Assembly: GCA_012934845.2 (NCBI GenBank) | Contig: WNNJ02003333.1 | Coordinates: forward strand, 1-64,000 | Source: Pomphorhynchus laevis | Taxonomy: Eukaryota > Acanthocephala > Palaeacanthocephala > Echinorhynchida > Pomphorhynchidae | Length of the DNA: 64,000 bases | Reading direction: 5' to 3' | In this document: positions 1-10,236 of the stretch, in pieces | How positions within the stretch are numbered: position 1 is the stretch's first letter | Layout: each line of letters starts with the position of its first letter | Translations under genes and position numbers: made by a program | Notes under the pieces: generated by a model | The model's input: the letters and a program-made list of their open reading frames with translations, nothing else | Told to the model about the DNA's origin: nothing | The model's database searches: none

Positions 1-109
1 AATATATATATATATATAGTTTTTTAGTCCGATTGTTTTAAAATATAATGTACATATATAGAGTAAGAGTGTAACCGACTCCGGGATCCAGGATTGAATG
101 CTTCCATAC

Positions 110-478
<369 letters not shown>

Positions 479-597
479 TAATGCGAAAAATCGCTTGTAA
501 CTGTGGTCCAGGAGCCTAAACAGGCTACTATTGATTTTAAATCCATATAAGTTGCTACAAAACTGGACTTCGATCATCAGCTCCATCAGTCTAATGT

Positions 598-681
598 ATC
601 ACTCCGAGACGCCCCAAACCACCCAGCAGTCATCGTCAGTCGGATGAAGTGGTTAGGGTGCGTTTCGACTGCTTTTGTGAT
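598..681 (-). ncRNA. F1 hammerhead-like structured motif, copy C1
   Basis: Read on the minus strand the order is ATCAC, GCAGTC, GAAA, CGCACCCTAACCAC, TTCATCCGA, CTGACGA, TGACTGC, GTGGTTTGGGGCG, TC, TCGGAGTGAT. Helix II pairs GCAGTC with GACTGC, helix III is about 12 bp, and helix I pairs TCCGA with TCGGA. An outer ATCAC/GTGAT stem is also possible. The three conserved hammerhead core strands flank the expected helices, but their order is not that of types I-III. The motif is seen directly; ribozyme activity is inferred. Confidence 0.55.
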
Positions 682-987
682 AACTATAAAGACACCAGCA
701 ATTCCTCACGATGCTAAACAAAACTCAGGTGCAGAAAGCGTTTTTACTGGCTTGTTGCGTGTGTAGACCTTCTAGTTATTCTTTATATGCACAAATGCGT
801 ATCCGTTGGTTACGAGGGCACTGAATTTCTCACAGGATTCCGAAAGGAATACTTTTTTTATAAATTGGTAATGCGAAAAATCGCTTGTAACTGTGGTCCA
901 GGAGCCTAAACAGGCTACTATTGATTTTAAATCCATATGAGTTGCTACAAAACTGGACTTCGATCATCAGCTCCATCAGTCTAATGT

Positions 988-1071
988 ATCACTCCGAGAC
1001 GCCCCAAACCACCCAGCAGTCATCGTCAGTCGGATGAAGTGGTTAGGGTGCGTTTCGACTGCTTTTGTGAT
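988..1071 (-). ncRNA. F1 hammerhead-like structured motif, copy C2
   Basis: This is the copy in the second 390-bp unit, with the same sequence as the one at 598-681. Confidence 0.55.
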
Positions 1072-1327
1072 AACTATAAAGACACCAGCAATTCCTCACG
1101 ATGCTAAACAAAACTCAGGTGCAGAAAGCGTTTTTACTGGCTTGTTGCGTGTGTAGACCTTCTAGTTATTCTTTATATGCACAAATGCGTATCCGTTGGT
1201 TACGAGGGCACTGAATTTCTCACAGGATTCCGAAAGGAATACGTTTTTTATAAATTGGTAATGCGAAAAATCGCTTGTAACTGTGGTCCAGGAGCCTAAA
1301 CAGGCTACTATTGATTTTAAATCCATA

Positions 1328-2720
1328 GGAAGGATTCTGTAGCTGGTTTTCAACGCGAAAGTCACCTCGTGTGACCTAGCAACTATTCGTTACATAAATA
1401 AGAATCCATCAAAGGATCACCAGTCCCGATTCCAATCGATCTTCATGATCTCAAACGGTAAAATCTATAATAAGCATGCCAGAGAAGCATCTCGGACAAT
1501 GCAGTTTCTGGATATCATGATGGAAGGTTTCATATACTGTGTGAAATCTGGTAATCCTGGATTCGTAGCCTAGCAGTCAAGAGCGCAAGCCAAGTACGGA
1601 GAGCGACAGCTCGAATCTCGGATAAGTCAAATTTCAAAAGGCGAAGAGTTGGTAGTCAGCCTTCTGACGAGCCCGGGGCTACCAACATGTGGCAAAAAGC
1701 GGGCGAAACGAAAACGGTTGTGGCAATGGCGCCGTTAGTAGTCAGGGTGTATGGAATTGGATATCATGAAGGAAGGATTCTGTAGCTGGTTTTCAACGCG
1801 AAAGTCACCTCGTGTGACCTAGCAACTATTCGTTACATAAATAAGAATCCATCAAAGGATCACCAGTCCCGATTCCAATCGATCTTCATGATCTCAAACG
1901 GTAAAATCTAAAATAAGCATGCCAGAGAAGCATCTCGGACAATGCAGTTTCTGGATATCATGATGGAAGGTTTCATATACTGTGTGAAATCTGGTAATCC
2001 TGGATTCGTAGCCTAGCAGTCAAGAGCGCAAGCCAAGTACGAAGAGCGACAGCTCGAATCTCGGATAAGTCAAATTTCAAAAGGCGAAGAGTTGGTAGTC
2101 AGCCTTCTGACGAGCCCGGGGCTACCAACATGTGGCAAAAAGCGGGCGAAACGAAAACGGTTGTGGCAATGGCGCCGTTAGTAGTCAGGGTGTATGGAAT
2201 TGGATATCATGAAGGAAGGATTCTGTAGCTGGTTTTCAACGCGAAAGTCACCTCGTGTGACCTAGCAACTATTCGTTACATAAATAAGAATCCATCAAAG
2301 GATCACCAGTCCCGATTCCAATCGATCTTCATGATCTCAAACGGTAAAATCTAAAATAAGCATGCCAGAGAAGCATCTCGGACAATGCAGTTTCTGGATA
2401 TCATGATGGAAGGTTTCATATACTGTGTGAAATCTGGTAATCCTGGATTCGTAGCCTAGCAGTCAAGAGCGCAAGCCAAGTACGGAGAGCGACAGCTCGA
2501 ATCTCGGATAAGTCAAATTTCAAAAGGCGAAGAGTTGGTAGTCAGCCTTCTGACGAGCCCGGGGCTACCAACATGTGGCAAAAAGCGGGCGAAACGAAAA
2601 CGGTTGTGGCAATGGCGCCGTTAGTAGTCAGGGTGTATGGAATTGGATATCATGAAGGAAGGATTCTGTAGCTGGTTTTCAACGCGAAAGTCACCTCGTG
2701 TGACCTAGCAACTATTCGTT
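1328..2720. repeat. Tandem array, 443-bp unit, 3.1 copies
   Basis: GGAAGGATTCTGTAGCTGG starts units at 1328, 1771, 2214 and 2657, an exact 443-base period. Three units are complete and differ by only a few bases; the fourth ends after about 60 bases in (TA)n. Each unit contains a tRNA-like segment with possible Pol III A and B boxes, first seen at 1558-1626. The array adjoins the 390-bp array with no spacer. No credible protein is encoded. Confidence 0.93.
1558..1626 (+). ncRNA. tRNA-like SINE head inside the 443-bp unit
   Basis: TAGCCTAGCAGTCAAGAGC (1566-1584) resembles a tRNA A box, and CAGCTCGAATCTCG (1607-1620) resembles a B box, at the spacing of a tRNA D arm and T arm. No acceptor stem forms, so it is not a functional tRNA gene. 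It recurs at +443 and +886. It is best read as a tRNA-derived SINE promoter caught in the satellite unit. Confidence 0.45.
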
Positions 2721-2735
2721 ATATATATATATATA
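2719..2735. repeat. Short (TA)n tract
   Basis: The (TA)n run cuts the fourth 443-bp unit short and leads into about 60 bases of unassigned DNA before the second palindrome. Confidence 0.9.
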
Positions 2736-2794
2736 TCATTGTAAATTGTGGTTGAACCGCGCTCTGGGGTCATTCGAAGACTCACCAAATATTT

Positions 2795-3013
2795 TCAATG
2801 AAAGTGTTAAACCAGAATTCAAAGCAAGAAAAACAGTTTTTTGCAAACGTTTCGGTCCCTTACTGGACCTTCCTCAGTGCTGTTGTACAATTTCAAGCAG
2901 TGCTGGACCTTCCTCAGTGCTGTTGTACAACAGCACTGAGGAAGGTCCAGTAAGGGACCGAAACGTTTGCAAAAAACTGTTTTTCTTGCTTTGAATTCTG
3001 GTTTAACACTTTC

Positions 3014-3018
<5 letters not shown>
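2795..3018. repeat. Perfect 96-bp inverted repeat with F3 motif
   Basis: Arms 2795-2890 and 2923-3018 are exact reverse complements over 96 bases by eye, around a 32-base centre that repeats part of the arm. The right arm carries CTGAGGAAGGTCC-AGTAAG-GGACCGAAAC (2936-2964); the left arm carries the same on the minus strand. This is a PLE-end motif with a 5-bp hairpin between the CTGAGGA and GAAA strands. Perfect arms mean a recent event or active correction. Confidence 0.93.

Positions 3019-3078
<60 letters not shown>
3018..3078. repeat. (AT)n microsatellite
   Basis: About 60 bases of AT dinucleotide lie between the palindrome and the first Penelope-like element. Confidence 0.97.
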
Positions 3079-3080
<2 letters not shown>

Positions 3081-3437
3081 AAAAATTAGAACAGAGCAAG
3101 CCAGGCTTATTAGTTTATTCTAGCAAACGTTTCGAGCTCCCGCTCTTCTTCGGTGCAAACAGTCACACACAAAATTTCAAAATTGTACTGCTGTTAAATA
3201 CGTATATTAAATAACTTTTGTCTGGAAGAATCCTATATAATTATTCTTACAGTATAATTATTAAAACAGTTTGAAAGGGTGGTCGTCTGTATTCAATGAG
3301 AGATCTGACATACGCTGTCCGATCTAGTATTTTTCCTTATGCTTACACTATTTGTCATCAGTTAAGGGACCTTCAATTATGGCAGTTCGTATGACGTGAT
3401 CTGTAATTTCTATTAAATGCGCCACCGTGCAATCATT

Positions 3438-3716
3438 TCATGAACGCTCTTGTTTTATATCTTTTCGGCGATTGAATGCCCTTATGTTAAATTTGGTGTT
3501 TGTTTGCCCAACATATTGAGCCTTGCATGTAGTGCACGTAATTTGATATATGACATGGCCGGATTTGCAATTATGCTGTCCTCGTACCGAATATTTTAAT
3601 TCAGTCTTATTGCTTTGAAATTGATTGGTGTTTACCATATCAAAACAATTTGTGCATCGTTTGTCTCCATAACTATTACTTACGCTTGGGTGCTCTGCTG
3701 TTCTTTTTGTGTTCAT
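3438..3716 (-). pseudogene. PLE-1 GIY-YIG endonuclease domain
   Basis: This 92-codon open segment contains CxxC zinc-binding pairs (KRCTNCFD and TCTTCKAQYVG), the YVGQT variant of GIY-YIG, and an IRAFNRRKDIK tail. The order matches the C-terminal domain of Penelope-type PLEs. It lies just before the 3' terminal repeat of the element. The tail after the Arg/Lys block is missing. A related copy is at 27470-27790. Confidence 0.8.
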
Positions 3717-4435
3717 TCCTTACGTCAAATATCGGATATTTCCTCTATATTTGAAACGAATAATAACACGCGACATCTTGTTTGAGATATTTCGTGGTAA
3801 TTCTTGATACACACGATCGAACTCGCGTTAAAGAGAATCTAATGATGGTTCCTACTCGAATATAGCTTCGAAATTGTTGCCGGAATCTCTATTCTTTTGT
3901 TTATATAGCAATGTTTGGCGTGTAGCAATGTTTGTCGTTTGCATGCTCAAATTGCGCCGCTATTTGTCGATAGGTGCACCCAAGTCGTAAGAACTGATTT
4001 TTGAGCTCCTCGAGTGCGCATTCGAAATCACTGCTTTTGGAACATATATTTCTCATCCTCATGGTTTCGTTTCGTATTGAGTCTCTTGACAGAAGGTCAG
4101 TGTCCGCTGCTAGAGTGGATATATGATCGCGCTCTTTTGAGTTTGCAATAATCTTTTGTTTGACAACCGCTATTATCCTTGTAAAGCATACAATTTGGGA
4201 GGTTGATAAGGTAGCTATGTGTACGTATGTAATATAGATCCCTGCGTATGCTGGTCCTACTGGTGTACTCATATCTGTGCCATTTATCTGTCGATAGATT
4301 TTTCCTTCGAAGTCAAAAGTATTAGAAGTGAGAACCAGTCAAAGAAGATTGCAAATTCAGTGATGATCCGCCATATCGCGTTAACTCCTTTCTGAGTGTC
4401 TATTGATATGAACAATGATTCTACGTCTACAATTG

Positions 4436-4966
4436 TTACCAGATTATCACATTGTTCATTTTTTGTTTTGCTAAAATATCGTAGGAAGCCATCAGTTCTA
4501 CTAATGAACGAATCAGACGCTTGTAACACAGGGTACAGTTGTTCATGTAGCCAACGTGACAAGTTTTCGGTGGTTGTGTTGATATTACTAATAATTGGTC
4601 GACCGGTGTCGGTGTAACAACTTTGTGGATCTTGGGTACTAAATAGAATTTTCCAGGCTTGCAGTTTCTGCTTAATTGTGACTCTCGAAGAATTGGATCG
4701 TGGAAATGAAGTTCGATGGAGTTGGCCACGTTTTTCACAATTCGTTTAGGTTCTTCCGATGTTATCGGCTCGTATGTAGAGGTGTTCAGTTGCCGCAGTG
4801 CCTCCTGACTTTCACATTCAGACCAGATCACCATTTTATTCCCTTTATCAGATTTCGTTATCCTAATTTTTCTGTTTTCTTGTAGTTGTTGAAGGGCTTT
4901 CAGCTTTTCATTGCTTATATTCTGACCTTTGTAATTGTTAGGCATCATGTGTATGTATTTATTCAT
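4436..4966 (-). pseudogene. PLE-1 reverse transcriptase, N-terminal part
   Basis: The 176-codon open segment holds IRITKSDKGNKMVIW and PGKFYLVPKIHK, the two signature motifs that precede RT motif A in PLEs. After those it runs into a second frame. Downstream RT motifs continue at 4562-4284 and 4272-3901 on the same strand. Confidence 0.8.
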
Positions 4967-5559
4967 GATTTATCTGTTAAGTAATGACTTTACTATTGAT
5001 TGCTCATCCGATTTTTTCAGCTTTCACATGCACCTATAGGCCGTAGATCTTAGTTTTGTGTAAAATTTAGATCGATTGAATTCACGATTAAATAGAACGA
5101 AATTAAGCCCGAGTGATAGAGCCCCGATTTGAATTGGCGATAGAGTCTCATTCGATAAGTTAAGGACGTTGCTCGTGTCTGTTGGATTGTTGATTTGTCA
5201 ACGTCTCTCTTTCTGAAATCTTCGTAATCGCTTGAGCCTCAGATTACTAATGTCAGATTGTTGTATACAAGGCAATCGAGTTAATTTGCGAAGCTTCTTA
5301 AGTTTTTGATCGTGCATTTTTCATATTCTGAATTATTAGGAGGATCGTTTATACTGTGTTCAGCATATGCGTAAAAATCTCTCAGTATTTGCAAAGCCTC
5401 GTTTCTGCATTTTTGAGCGTGTTATTCCATTGATGACGGAGTTTACCAGCAGTGTGCGATTGAATTAGTGACTAGTGTACTTGCGTAGATTTGCGTATTC
5501 GTAGTCCGGGCGGTGTAATCATATGTAGACAGCAGTATTGCAGAAATTGACGGTGTGCC

Positions 5560-5690
5560 TGCACTATAGCCTTGTATATATAAAGTTTAAGAGATCATAG
5601 CATACAATTTGATAAAGAACGTAAGTTCGAAACGTTAAATAAATTTCTGTCGTTTTTGCTGGTGTAATATATATCTGATTTATATATAAT
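5560..5690 (+). mobile_element. PLE terminal fragment with F3-like motif
   Basis: GATAAAGAACGTAAGTTC followed by GAAACGTT (5611-5634) repeats the pattern of a PLE terminus: a short hairpin GAAC-GTAA-GTTC followed directly by GAAAC. It is in plus orientation, opposite to PLE-1, and differs in sequence from PLE-1's own end. It is therefore a separate fragment. No coding part is attached. Confidence 0.45.
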
Positions 5691-5746
5691 TAATTGTAGA
5701 TGGTGCCAAAATCCGTAGTTCAATTACAAGTAGAGCAGACTTCCTT

Positions 5747-5829
5747 ATCACTCCTAGACGATCTGATGGTAGCCGGCAGAACTCATCAGTTGGGTGAACT
5801 ACCATCAGTCGTTTCGGATGCCTTGTGAT
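5747..5829 (-). ncRNA. F1 hammerhead-like structured motif, copy B
   Basis: Minus strand: ATCAC, GGCATCC, GAAA, CGACTGATGGTAG, TTCACCCAA, CTGATGA, GTTCTGCC, GG, CTACCATCAGATCG, TC, TAGGAGTGAT. Helix III (CTGATGGTAG with CTACCATCAG) is perfect. Helix II keeps GGCA with TGCC. Helix I is weaker than in other copies. The outer ATCAC/GTGAT stem is kept. Confidence 0.5.
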
Positions 5830-5862
5830 ATATTAAATAGACATTTCCGAGGATTTGCTAAC

Positions 5863-5980
5863 GTGGTAGCATGGGCCTAGCGCTCTTTAAACTAGCCATG
5901 TGCTTTCCGGACCATCATAATTTTTAGGATGGTCCGAAAAGCACATGGTTAGTTTAAAGAGGCTAGGCCCGTGCTACCAC
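5863..5980. repeat. Inverted repeat, about 54-bp arms
   Basis: GTGGTAGCATGGGCCTAG (left arm) is matched by the reverse complement of CTAGGCCCGTGCTACCAC (right arm), with around six mismatches per arm and an 8-base centre. It lies where PLE-2 stops, so it may be the recombination point that cut that copy. Its arms are older than those at 2795-3018. Confidence 0.8.
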
Positions 5981-6700
5981 ATTTGAGGTTGATCTGATAC
6001 ATCTTTACAAGAATTTTTCCACATTTCTTTAATGCGCACGTAACATTGTATTTCGAAAATTCTTGTTCTGCGATAATAAAGTTATGTCCATAGTCAAGTG
6101 CTTGAATTTGGGTATTCGTTAAATTAGTGGTTGAAAGATTAACGATATTATTTTGAGTTGTAATTCGTCTTGTACGATTACGTCTAAAAGTTATATATGG
6201 CACTAAATTCATCGTATCTAATTCATCGCTGGCAATTTTCTTTCTACAAATCCATGTTAGTTTCTTCGCTTTATTGTGGAGCAATTGTTGGTAAAGTTCC
6301 ACATCATAATGATCTTTATATGTATCAGTGTTGAAAGCTTTTTGATTAAAATTCCAGTATGATTCTTTGGAGGTGTTGTGCAGTTTTTTCTAATACTTCT
6401 GTTAAATTTGTTTGAAACATGATGATATGTGTCTCTGGACAAGAAATTTTTATTAACACACATCTGCTTGTTAATTCTGAGTGTTTTCAATGTAATGTTG
6501 TGGGTTTTGCAATACAACAGGAATTTTAAATGTGCTCTCACGATAGACCTTTGCTTGTTAGATAGGACACTCACGGGTGTACGATTGTCAATATTAAAAT
6601 GCATTGTACGTTGTACACTATCGCTGGGACTCTCACAGGAGTACAATAGTTTTATATTTATCTTACGATTTACACCAACACAAGCAAAATATATTCAAAA
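5949..6700 (-). pseudogene. PLE-2, N-terminal coding fragment
   Basis: Two overlapping minus-strand open segments (6646-6257 and 6302-5949) encode a PLE N-terminus: NIVNLSTTNLTNTQIQALDY corresponds to the conserved motif ahead of RT. No RT or GIY-YIG of this copy is present, since it ends at the palindrome. It follows PLE-3 head to tail, which is common for PLEs. Confidence 0.65.
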
Positions 6701-6849
6701 TTTTATTAAAAACGTTTCCCTCTTTGGAGCTTTATTAATCTATAATGAGAACACAATAAAGTTAACAAGTAAAAAACAATCTCAGCAATTATTTAAGGTG
6801 GAATTATGTAATATCGACATCCCATTTGTAAATGTGCTCTGAATTTAAA

Positions 6850-8235
6850 CCGTGATTAGCATCTTTTAAAAGTTGACATACAATTCTCTGTTCTTTTATT
6901 CTTCTTTCTTTAGTGTCGTTAATACCATCCTTTATTATGATGTAGTCAAAAATGTCTTAATTTTTTGAATGTGCTGAAATTCAATGGTGCATAATCAAGT
7001 CGCGATGTGTTAAATGTTTATTTATATCTGATCAATTATCAAGATAATTGATCTGCGATTATTAAGTCTCATATTTATGCTAAGTCCTGTCTCACCTACG
7101 TATTGTAGTTGACACAGTCTGCATGTTGCTAAATATACATTACCGTTTGATGCGCATGATGTATTGCCGTTTATTTTATATTCTAATTTCGTTTTGCTGC
7201 TAACGTACTTTGTAGCAGTAATAAGATTTTCACATTTTGTTCGCGCTCTTTGGCATTGTTTACATCCCGACATTACTTTGTTTTCTTGTCTTTGGTATTG
7301 TTACCGTATTAATCGGCGGCTGATTGTGTTTGCAGCTTTAAAGGCTATACTCTTTTGATTGGTTTTCCTATTTGTTTTACAATATTACATATCGATTAGT
7401 TGGTGTCACATGATAATGATTGTAATGCCTTATGATACGGGAAAACGTAAATATTGTAACTCATATATTTTCCTTCGTCAAGTTTTTGGAATTTTGTAAT
7501 AATAGTAGACTATTATTAATTGATCGGTTAACCTCACGATAAGTGTATTCTCTCAGAATGAGCTGCTTTCGTAGTTGGTCCATTGTATTTAGCTGTGATT
7601 TTGCTGTACTACAGATTCTTAGGATTCTTAATGTTTCATTTTTGATCCTATTCATCTTAATGTGTTTTGGGTGGGCACTCAAGGGGGTGCAGATGCATTT
7701 TAGGACTACTGGGTTTCCTATATATGCTGGTCTGCAATGTATCATACTTATCCCAGTAAATAGACACATCAAAGAAATTAATCGGAACTGTTCTATTTAT
7801 CGTAAACTAATGGTCCGAAATTGTTTAGATTGTTAACGATTGTTCTAAATGTTCTTCGCTATCCTTCCAAACTAGAAATATGTCATCAATGTATTTGTAC
7901 CATATAAATGGTGTCTATTTACATTGATGAATGAACTGCTGATCATAGTGATTTAGATATAATGTGGCATACGAGTAGCCAAACAGGTGTGCCCATCGCA
8001 GTACCTATTTTCTGTGTGTACAGTGATCCATTAAATTCAAATGTATTTCCTTCTAGTATCAATCTTAGCCCCTCTGTAATCAAGGATTTTTTCCTGATAT
8101 TCCATCTAGCTTGATTTATCACCGATCCTATTCTCTTGATTCCGTCATCGTGTAGGAGTAGACGCATAATGATTTGAATAGACGTATAAAGCAAGATAAA
8201 AGAACAAGATAAAATCACTGATATCATCATTCATG
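6850..8235 (-). mobile_element. PLE-3, RT and GIY-YIG remnant
   Basis: RT motif B (NTFEFNGSLYTQKIGTAMGT) is at 8230-7943. An RT thumb segment (NPVVLKCICTPLSAHPKHIK, then RLRKQL-like helices) is at 7772-7461. A GIY-YIG domain (CKQCQRARTKC, ATCRLCQLQYVGETG, IRMN-like LNNRRS) is at 7273-7022. The order RT then GIY-YIG is canonical Penelope. Several frames are used, so the copy is inactive. Confidence 0.8.
7022..7273 (-). pseudogene. PLE-3 GIY-YIG domain
   Basis: The 83-codon segment has a first CxxC (GCKQC), a second CxxC just ahead of the YVGET core (CRLCQLQYVGET), and the basic MRLNNRRS helix. This layout is diagnostic of the Penelope GIY-YIG domain. Confidence 0.8.
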
Positions 8236-8425
8236 GCAGGTGACAATCGTGATGGTTATTACACTCAAATCAGTCATCAATTGCGCGAACCAGCTCGCGA
8301 TTTTTACGATCAGCAGTATTCACTATGCTAGATTCTAAGATTAAGTATTTAATTTTATGATCTTGATGTTCAATCATGTGATTCGCTGTTCCATCACGAC
8401 CTTTCCGTTTACAATTAATATCCGC

Positions 8426-9040
8426 TCATCTATTATTGATTCGAATATGCATTGGTTTACCAGTTTTTCCCACATATTGTTGCGAGCAGTAGCTGCAGGT
8501 ACCAAGGTACACTAGATGTTTACTCTTACAGATGTTATCTATCCTAACCCGATATCTCAGGTTTGTTATGGAGCTCGAAAAATGAGAAGAGCTGCACATG
8601 TCCATACAACACAAACGTATCCCATCACCACACGAACTACTGAAACCGGTTGATGATCCCGAGTTGACTTTACTTACTGAAAGAATTCTCCTGAGTGTAT
8701 AAAAATTCTTAAATTCGTCTCGACCATGGTCCCACACCAACAACACATCATCAACATAATGTAGCCATAAAGATGGTTTGAATTGCTGCTTGTATACGAA
8801 ATCATTTTCAATCCCATCTACGAACAATCCAGTGAAGGTTGGGCCAATAAGACTACCCATCGCCGTGCCAACTAGCTGTTTATAGTACTTGCGGTCAAAT
8901 ATAAAAGTATTTGATTTTAGTACGAGTTCAAGTTGATTACATACAACATGTATATCAGTTGTCAACCAATTCTCATCAATAAGAAAAGATCGAATAGTAT
9001 ATATTCCCTTTAAAACAGGAATTTTGGTAAACAGAGACAC
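8426..9040 (-). pseudogene. PLE-4 RT with C-terminal GIY-YIG
   Basis: The 204-codon segment runs from RT motif A remnants (MSLFTKIP) through QLVGTAMGSLIGPTFTGLF (motif B) and LHYVDDVLLVW (motif C, YVDD catalytic pair). It ends in YLGTCSYCSQQYVGKTGKPM (GIY-YIG). The RT thumb between YVDD and GIY-YIG is too short for a full element, so part has been lost. The protein would prime DNA synthesis from a nicked chromosome end. Confidence 0.85.
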
Positions 9041-10055
9041 AATATCAATAGTAACTACTATCGATTCCGACGATATGAAAGGTTTTTATTCCTCAAATCT
9101 TCTTATAAAATTATCAGTACTTTCCAAAAAAGATAGACATTTCCTGAATATTGGTAACAACCGCTTATGTATATATTATGATGGTAGTTCACAGGCTGTG
9201 CCGCATTTCCAAATTATTGGCCTACCAGGACAAGGTGTGATACATTTGTTGATCCTTGGTAGTAAATACAGAAACCCGAGAATTGGGTTCCTGACCAATA
9301 ATGTATTCTTTGCTGGGTCATCTCCAAACCTCAATTCAATAGATTTATTTACATTTGTCACGACATTCATATGTCGATACAGTAAAATCCCAATAATTCC
9401 CTTGTTAGATCCTATCATCTTAATTAGTATTTTCTGTAAAAAACGATTTTATTCGGGTATTTAGAGTATTGATTAATATCATGAAGAAGAAGTGGGTAGT
9501 CGTCTACTTTGAATTCTTCGATGGTCAAAATCTAGTTAATAACATATAAATTCCTAACAGACTCACCTTTCGATCCTAGAGTTATCGATTTATTGAAATA
9601 GTACTTTGTTTGGTACAAAGTAATAGTACATACATTGTAATAGTACAGACAGATGAGGAGTCTGATAGGTTCTCGTTTGCTACACTATATGGTTTCTTAA
9701 TATTGCTGGATTTTTTAATGATCTCTGATAGTTCCTGGACCAAAGCACGCTGGTTTTTCGATAGATCAATCAGTTATTCTGCAAGTTTGGGTATTGTGCA
9801 AACAAGTTTGGCATTCGCTCTGAGCAGGCGTTTAAGTTATTGCTGATAGGGTTTAACTTATCTAAAACCCCACTCAATTCAATTTCCATCATTTTAAGAG
9901 AACTAGCCTGTTCGGATACAACTCTAGATAACTCACAATCTAGATACCCACACCAATACAGGTTCAATGACTTTTGATTTTTAAGTAAATTGATCACGGA
10001 AAGTTTAAATTCATGAGATATAGAATAGGAACATAGATCTATCACACGAGTTATA

Positions 10056-10063
10056 GAACAGTC
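10056..10063. repeat. Merlin target-site duplication, left
   Basis: GAACAGTC, identical to 12356-12363. Confidence 0.9.
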
Positions 10064-10236
10064 GGATCTTTTCAGTTTGAGGCACTTTGTCCAAATTACG
10101 CAAAAAGTCTGTTTATTGTACATCTTCATGTGCTCTTTGGAATGGCGTATAATTTTTTTGAGAGAAATGCGTTTGTGGCTAAAAAATTTTAATATTTAAA
10201 TTTTTTCATAATAATTTAAAATTTAATTTTAATTTC
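10064..10236 (+). repeat. Merlin left terminal inverted repeat
   Basis: It pairs with 12184-12355, about 95% by eye, and includes GCCACAAACGC-like and TTCATGTGCTCTTT blocks in both arms. Confidence 0.9.

Larger units (their letters stand above)
481..1327. repeat. Tandem array, 390-bp unit, 2.2 copies
   Basis: The unit starting ATGCGAAAAATCGCTTG begins at 481, 871 and 1261, an exact 390-base period. Two units are complete and the third stops after 67 bases. The units are nearly identical, so the array is young. Each complete unit holds one F1 ribozyme-like motif on the minus strand (598-681 and 988-1071). The arrangement resembles tandem PLE pseudo-LTRs or retrozyme multimers. No protein is encoded. 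Confidence 0.93.
3079..5560 (-). mobile_element. Penelope-like element PLE-1, degraded
   Basis: The minus strand reads a canonical Penelope order. An N-terminal segment containing NLSNETLSPIQIGALSLGLN lies near 5190-5040. RT starts in 4966-4436, with ITKSDKGNKMVI and PGKFYLVPKIHK. More RT follows at 4562-4284 (LVTIVDVESLFISI) and 4272-3901 (TPVGPAYAGIYI plus the thumb). A C-terminal GIY-YIG domain lies at 3716-3438. The pieces are in several frames, so the copy is dead. The terminal region at 3128-3152 has an F3 motif on the minus strand, GAAGAAGAGCGGGAGCTC then GAAACG. PLEs insert by target-primed reverse transcription and use GIY-YIG as endonuclease. Confidence 0.85.
8240..10063 (-). mobile_element. 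PLE-4, split by the Merlin insertion
   Basis: From high to low coordinates the minus strand reads an N-terminal region (10055-9770), RT entry motifs (9418-9176, with GFLYLLPRINK), then RT motifs B and C joined to GIY-YIG (9040-8426). Sequence upstream of the break should continue beyond 12363, but I could not recognise it there. The copy has several frame changes. Confidence 0.75.

Noticed and set aside
1558-1626. tRNA gene
   Set aside because: Box-like sequences are present, but no acceptor stem or anticodon arm forms, and the sequence repeats with the 443-bp unit.
481-2720. CRISPR array
   Set aside because: The units are 390 and 443 bp with no spacer pattern, and the context is eukaryotic.
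6429-6842. 137-codon plus-strand gene
   Set aside because: It is antisense to the PLE-2 N-terminal coding region and has no family features.
9770-10129. PLE-4 start codon within MKMYNKQTFC
   Set aside because: Those codons lie inside the Merlin terminal inverted repeat; the same sequence appears at the other end of the transposon.
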